This document shows positions 6,941-9,172 of a DNA stretch of 9,172 nucleotides, piece after piece. This stretch comes from an uncultured Clostridium sp. (GTDB lineage Bacteria > Bacillota > Clostridia > Lachnospirales > Lachnospiraceae). Below the pieces are notes generated by a model. It did not search any database. It saw only the letters and a program-made list of their open reading frames with translations, and was not told where the DNA came from. Location of the stretch: assembly GCA_945946715.1 (NCBI GenBank), contig CAMEWU010000091.1, positions 1 through 9,172 of the forward strand. Direction: 5' to 3'. Each line of letters starts with the position of its first letter. Position 1 is the stretch's first letter. The translations under genes and the position numbers were made by a program.

Positions 6941-7798
6941 TCACTCTTCTTCTTCCATCGTTTGCTTCAATTCCAAAACTACCAGAACCGTTTGAATATG
7001 GTCAAAATCTACAGCCGGAGTCAAATCTGCTGACATTGTAAGATTATTAGAATCTAACGTCAGATTTGAAACATATCCAATGGTGATACCAGGCAGAAAT
7101 TTATCACTAACATTCGAAGTAACCAGTTCATCCCCCTCATAAACTTCTGCATCTTTATCAATATTTTCTACCCTGATATAACCTTCATCCATGTACTTTT
7201 CATCCCCCATTACATTACACAGAGAAGAATCCGTTAAAAACATGGCACTAACATTACTATTATCGTCTATAATAGAACGTACTTTTGCATAATTTGGTCC
7301 TGCTTCTGTTACAATACCTACCAGACCATTCCCGGCCATTACATTACATCCCTTCTGAATTCCGGCATTTGTTCCTTTATCAATAATGAATGTATCAAAC
7401 CAGTTTCCGGCATCCTTTGAAATTACATTGGCAGCAACCTTTTCATAATTTGGAAATCTGGAATCCAACTCATATAATTCCCGCAAGTCATTTAATTCAT
7501 CTGTATCTGACAGCTGAATTCTGTTCTCTGTCTGATATGCTTCTAACTGCTCTCTCAACTGCTGGTTTTCTGCTTGCAGATTCCGGATATCAGAAATCAT
7601 ATCCAGTTTGTCACCAACCCATTCACCAACTACATTTATGCCTTTCTGCATAGGAGTAATGGTCACACCTGTAATATACCGTAAGGGTGTCAAAACATCT
7701 TCAAATGCAAAAGAAACACCTATCAGAATCAAACAGATGATTGTCAACATCAACAATATATATTTAGGTGGTATTTTATTTTTATTATTAAATTTCAT
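6941..7798 (-). CDS. mreC: Rod shape-determining protein MreC
   Basis: Bitopic scaffold of the lateral-wall elongation complex that binds and activates PBP2. The 285 residues include a short cytoplasmic lysine-rich N-terminus, one membrane helix (about 13-32), a coiled coil with leucine heptads (about 65-110, NLQAENQQLREQLEAYQ visible), then the two beta-barrel domains. Their family signatures are NWFDTFIIDKGTNAGIQKG (132-150), VMAGNGLVGIVTEAG (153-167), and LPGITIGYVSNL (235-246). The tail is acidic (EEEE). I chose the ATG at 7798. The reading frame could open at a TTG at 7825, adding nine residues, but that codon touches the radC stop and has no ribosome binding site, whereas the ATG has a weak AGAAAGAAG upstream. 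In many related gene clusters mreB comes just before mreC; here radC does. Confidence 0.95.
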   Translation of the reverse strand: MKFNNKNKIPPKYILLMLTIICLILIGVSFAFEDVLTPLRYITGVTITPMQKGINVVGEWVGDKLDMISDIRNLQAENQQLREQLEAYQTENRIQLSDTDELNDLRELYELDSRFPNYEKVAANVISKDAGNWFDTFIIDKGTNAGIQKGCNVMAGNGLVGIVTEAGPNYAKVRSIIDDNSNVSAMFLTDSSLCNVMGDEKYMDEGYIRVENIDKDAEVYEGDELVTSNVSDKFLPGITIGYVSNLTLDSNNLTMSADLTPAVDFDHIQTVLVVLELKQTMEEEE

Positions 7799-7825
7799 AA
7801 CATACTTCTTTCTAAAATCTATCAA

Positions 7826-8515
7826 TTACAACAGACCATGCTCAGCAAAGCTAAAATATCTGTGATTTCCAATAATAATATGATCCAGCAATGGAATCTG
7901 CAACAACCTTCCTGCCTGTTTTAAATCTCTGGTAATTCGCAAGTCTTCTTGACTTGGTTCCGGATTTCCGGATGGATGATTATGAAGAACCACTAAATGC
8001 ACTGCACTGCACCGAAACGCTTCAAGAAAAATCTCCCTTGCAGAAATTAAAGAAGCATTCACCGTTCCCTTGGTTATCAAAGACCTTTTTAACAGCTTGC
8101 ACTTTTGATCAAAATACATGGCATATACACATTCCTGCGTTTCAAATCGCAATTCTTCCATAACATACTGTGCAATTATTTGAGGTTTTGTCAGCTGTAC
8201 CATATCTTCCGGTACTGTTCGGGCAATTCTCTTTGCCAACTCAACAACTGCCTGTAGTTGAATTGCCTTCACTCTTCCAATGCCGGAAATCTCCATAAAC
8301 TGTTCCCGGCTCAGATAACACAGACCCATCAGATTCTTGTGATTTTCTTCTTTGGTCAATACCTGTCGTGCCAACTGTAAAGCACTAACTCCATTTGTAC
8401 CTGTCCGTAAAATCACGGCTAATAGCTCTGCATCGCTCAATGCCTCCGGTCCAAATTGTTCACACCGTTCATATGGACGTTCTGAAACCGGAAGAGATTT
8501 CATTTGTTCCTGCAT
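7826..8515 (-). CDS. radC: RadC family protein (JAMM/MPN+ domain)
   Basis: Member of the RadC/YicR family. Despite the name, a DNA repair role is unproven; it carries a putative JAMM metal-dependent hydrolase domain. The 229 residues are the normal size. The N-terminal UPF0758 region PYERCEQFGPEALSDAELLAVILRTG (split here as 14-28 and 29-39) is typical. A helix-hairpin-helix-like ISGIGRVKAIQL follows (76-87), then the JAMM domain: Glu161 (AREIF) and HNHPSGNPEPSQEDL (178-192), with His178, His180, Ser188 and Asp191 as the metal-site signature, and LLDHIIIG (209-216). I chose the ATG at 8515 because it has AAAGGA 5 nt upstream. An in-frame GTG at 8557 would add 14 residues with no family similarity, directly after the previous stop. 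A 7-bp inverted repeat spans the ribosome binding site. Confidence 0.94.
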   Translation of the reverse strand: MQEQMKSLPVSERPYERCEQFGPEALSDAELLAVILRTGTNGVSALQLARQVLTKEENHKNLMGLCYLSREQFMEISGIGRVKAIQLQAVVELAKRIARTVPEDMVQLTKPQIIAQYVMEELRFETQECVYAMYFDQKCKLLKRSLITKGTVNASLISAREIFLEAFRCSAVHLVVLHNHPSGNPEPSQEDLRITRDLKQAGRLLQIPLLDHIIIGNHRYFSFAEHGLL

Positions 8516-8516
8516 A

Positions 8517-8546
8517 CTTGTCCTTTCTTCGCTCCTATCGGACAAG
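8517..8546 (-). promoter_or_regulatory. Inverted repeat covering the radC ribosome binding site
   Basis: On the transcript CTTGTCC (8546-8540) can pair with GGACAAG (8523-8517), a perfect 7-bp stem with a 16-nt purine-rich loop (GATAGGAGCGAAGAAA). The 3' arm includes the GGA of the radC Shine-Dalgarno (AAAGGA) and ends 1 nt before the ATG. A folded stem would limit ribosome access. There is no T tract, so it is not a terminator. The pairing is seen; the regulatory role is inference. Confidence 0.45.
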
Positions 8547-8559
8547 ACTCCTAACACTA

Positions 8560-8823
8560 TTACAAAAGACGATAAATAATAATTCCTATGATAACACCTA
8601 TAATTCCACCAATGGAGATTTTAATTGTCAATCCAAAGGTTAAAACAATAATACCCAAATCCAAAACAACCGGATTAGACAAGCCAAAAGATTGACCAAA
8701 ATTCAGCCAACTCAAAAAAGCTATATCCTTCGTCAGCCAGCCAATAAAGCCTCCGATTACTATGCCGGCTAAAATCATCAAAAATAGTGCCCAATTATTC
8801 TTTCCTAAGTTTCCACTTGCCAT
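8560..8823 (-). CDS. Small DUF4321-type membrane protein
   Basis: 87 residues, function unknown. Segment 11-30 (WALFLMILAGIVIGGFIGWL) is a clear membrane helix with a GxxxG-like glycine pattern. The C-terminal half (about 53-85, LDLGIIVLTFGLTIKISIGG then IIGVIIGIIIYRLL) forms one or two more helices and ends in YR, as in DUF4321 proteins of Clostridia. The start is the ATG at 8823, which has GGGAGG 8 nt upstream; an in-frame TTG at 8844 lies upstream of that ribosome binding site and would make the site part of the coding region. In Clostridia such proteins often sit between an aluminium-resistance/methionine gamma-lyase-family gene and the radC/mre cluster, as here. The family assignment is from remembered sequence pattern. 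Confidence 0.82.
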   Translation of the reverse strand: MASGNLGKNNWALFLMILAGIVIGGFIGWLTKDIAFLSWLNFGQSFGLSNPVVLDLGIIVLTFGLTIKISIGGIIGVIIGIIIYRLL

Positions 8824-8831
8824 TTGTAAAA

Positions 8832-8837
8832 CCTCCC
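8832..8837 (-). promoter_or_regulatory. Ribosome binding site that fixes the DUF4321 start
   Basis: GGGAGG on the minus strand, 8 nt before the ATG at 8823. It sits downstream of the alternative TTG at 8844, so the shorter reading is preferred. Confidence 0.75.
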
Positions 8838-8850
8838 TATCCAAACAACT

Positions 8851-9172
8851 TTACCATATTTTTATGCCCTTTTCAACCATTCGCTGTAAGGATTTCATGA
8901 TACCAAATTTTGCATGTGGATAGGTTAATCCACCTTGAAAATATACGGCATATGGAGGCTTCATCGGACCGTCAGCAGACAATTCAATGGAAGCTCCTGA
9001 TACAAAGGCGCCTGCCGCCATAATTACATCACTGTCATAGCCCGGCATTGCCCAAGGAGTTGGTGTCACATAGCTGTCCACCGGTGCCGCAGCCTGAATA
9101 CCTTCACAAAAAGCAACCAGCATTTCAGGCTCCCCGAATTCAATTGCCTGTATGATGTCATACCGTTCTTCT
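8851..9172 (-). CDS. Methionine gamma-lyase family / aluminium resistance-type PLP enzyme, C-terminal part
   Basis: The 5' end is outside the window; 106 complete codons and the TAA are seen. The frame stays open through 9171, so the internal Met at 9123 is not the start. Family members are fold-type I PLP proteins of about 410-430 residues, so roughly the last quarter is here; the PLP-binding lysine lies upstream and cannot be checked. Recognisable motifs: AIEFGEPE, AFCEGIQAAAPVDSYVTP, PWAMPGYDSDVIMAAGAF, GASIELSADGP, YAVYFQGGLTYPHAKFGI. These are the strongly conserved C-terminal blocks of the family annotated as aluminium resistance protein or methionine gamma-lyase (B. subtilis YnbB type). 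True substrate unknown. It ends 27 nt before the DUF4321 gene and is probably cotranscribed with it. Confidence 0.88.
   Translation of the reverse strand, partial: EERYDIIQAIEFGEPEMLVAFCEGIQAAAPVDSYVTPTPWAMPGYDSDVIMAAGAFVSGASIELSADGPMKPPYAVYFQGGLTYPHAKFGIMKSLQRMVEKGIKIW

Noticed and set aside
7799..7825. TTG start that would add nine residues to MreC
   Set aside because: The codon is adjacent to the radC stop and lacks a ribosome binding site; the ATG at 7798 gives a normal MreC N-terminus.
7390..7865. Plus-strand open frames of 85-87 codons opposite mreC
   Set aside because: Antisense shadows of a well-supported gene, with His/Leu/Ser-rich composition and no recognisable domain.
8516..8557. 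GTG start that would add 14 residues to RadC
   Set aside because: It lies directly after the preceding stop with no ribosome binding site, and the added residues do not resemble RadC; the ATG at 8515 has AAAGGA at good spacing.
1..9172. Frequent TTCCGG/CCGGAA hexamers along the window
   Set aside because: They look frequent by eye, but mostly fall in coding sequence as common codon pairs. I could not count them against an expectation, so I make no claim of a repeat or signal.
1..9172. CRISPR arrays, insertion sequences, tRNA or rRNA genes, prophage or defence genes
   Set aside because: None seen: no regularly spaced repeats, transposase motifs or RNA gene signatures, and the whole span is filled by housekeeping genes on one strand.

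Overview
The window is a dense, one-directional gene block. Every supportable gene lies on the minus strand, so transcription runs from position 9172 down to position 1. Low GC by eye, strong GGAGG-type ribosome binding sites, MinC-MinD-MinE next to mreCD, and a very long PBP2 with an inserted domain all point to a Gram-positive member of the Clostridia. The best match to remembered gene order and PBP2 type is Lachnospiraceae. That family assignment is inference from protein character, not from a database search.

In transcription order: the C-terminal part of a PLP-dependent methionine gamma-lyase-family protein (enters at the right edge, ends at 8851); a small DUF4321 membrane protein; radC (JAMM/MPN+ protein); mreC; mreD; a 955-residue class B penicillin-binding protein of the PBP2/MrdA type; minC; minD; minE; a RodA/FtsW-family (SEDS) glycan polymerase; and mgsA (methylglyoxal synthase). 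A rho-independent terminator follows mgsA at about 43-79. A strong ribosome binding site and the first four codons of another minus-strand gene lie at the left edge. Gaps between genes are 4-74 nt, and mreD and mrdA overlap by one base, so this reads as one operon or two nested ones. The 74-nt mrdA-minC gap carries a plausible sigma-A promoter that could drive the min-rodA-mgsA half separately.

Functionally the block joins the lateral-wall elongation machinery (MreC and MreD scaffold, the PBP2 transpeptidase, the RodA-type glycosyltransferase) to the oscillator-type division-site selection system (MinCDE), and ends with a glycolytic bypass enzyme. No stretch longer than 300 bases lacks a gene.

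I did not find an obviously new system; this is mostly a conserved cell-shape and division cluster. The points most worth a second look are: the missing mreB between radC and mreC; the roughly 250-residue insertion between the pedestal and the transpeptidase core of PBP2; a Glu in place of the catalytic Asp of methylglyoxal synthase, with a two-residue loop insertion near the active-site His; and a hairpin that could hide the radC ribosome binding site.
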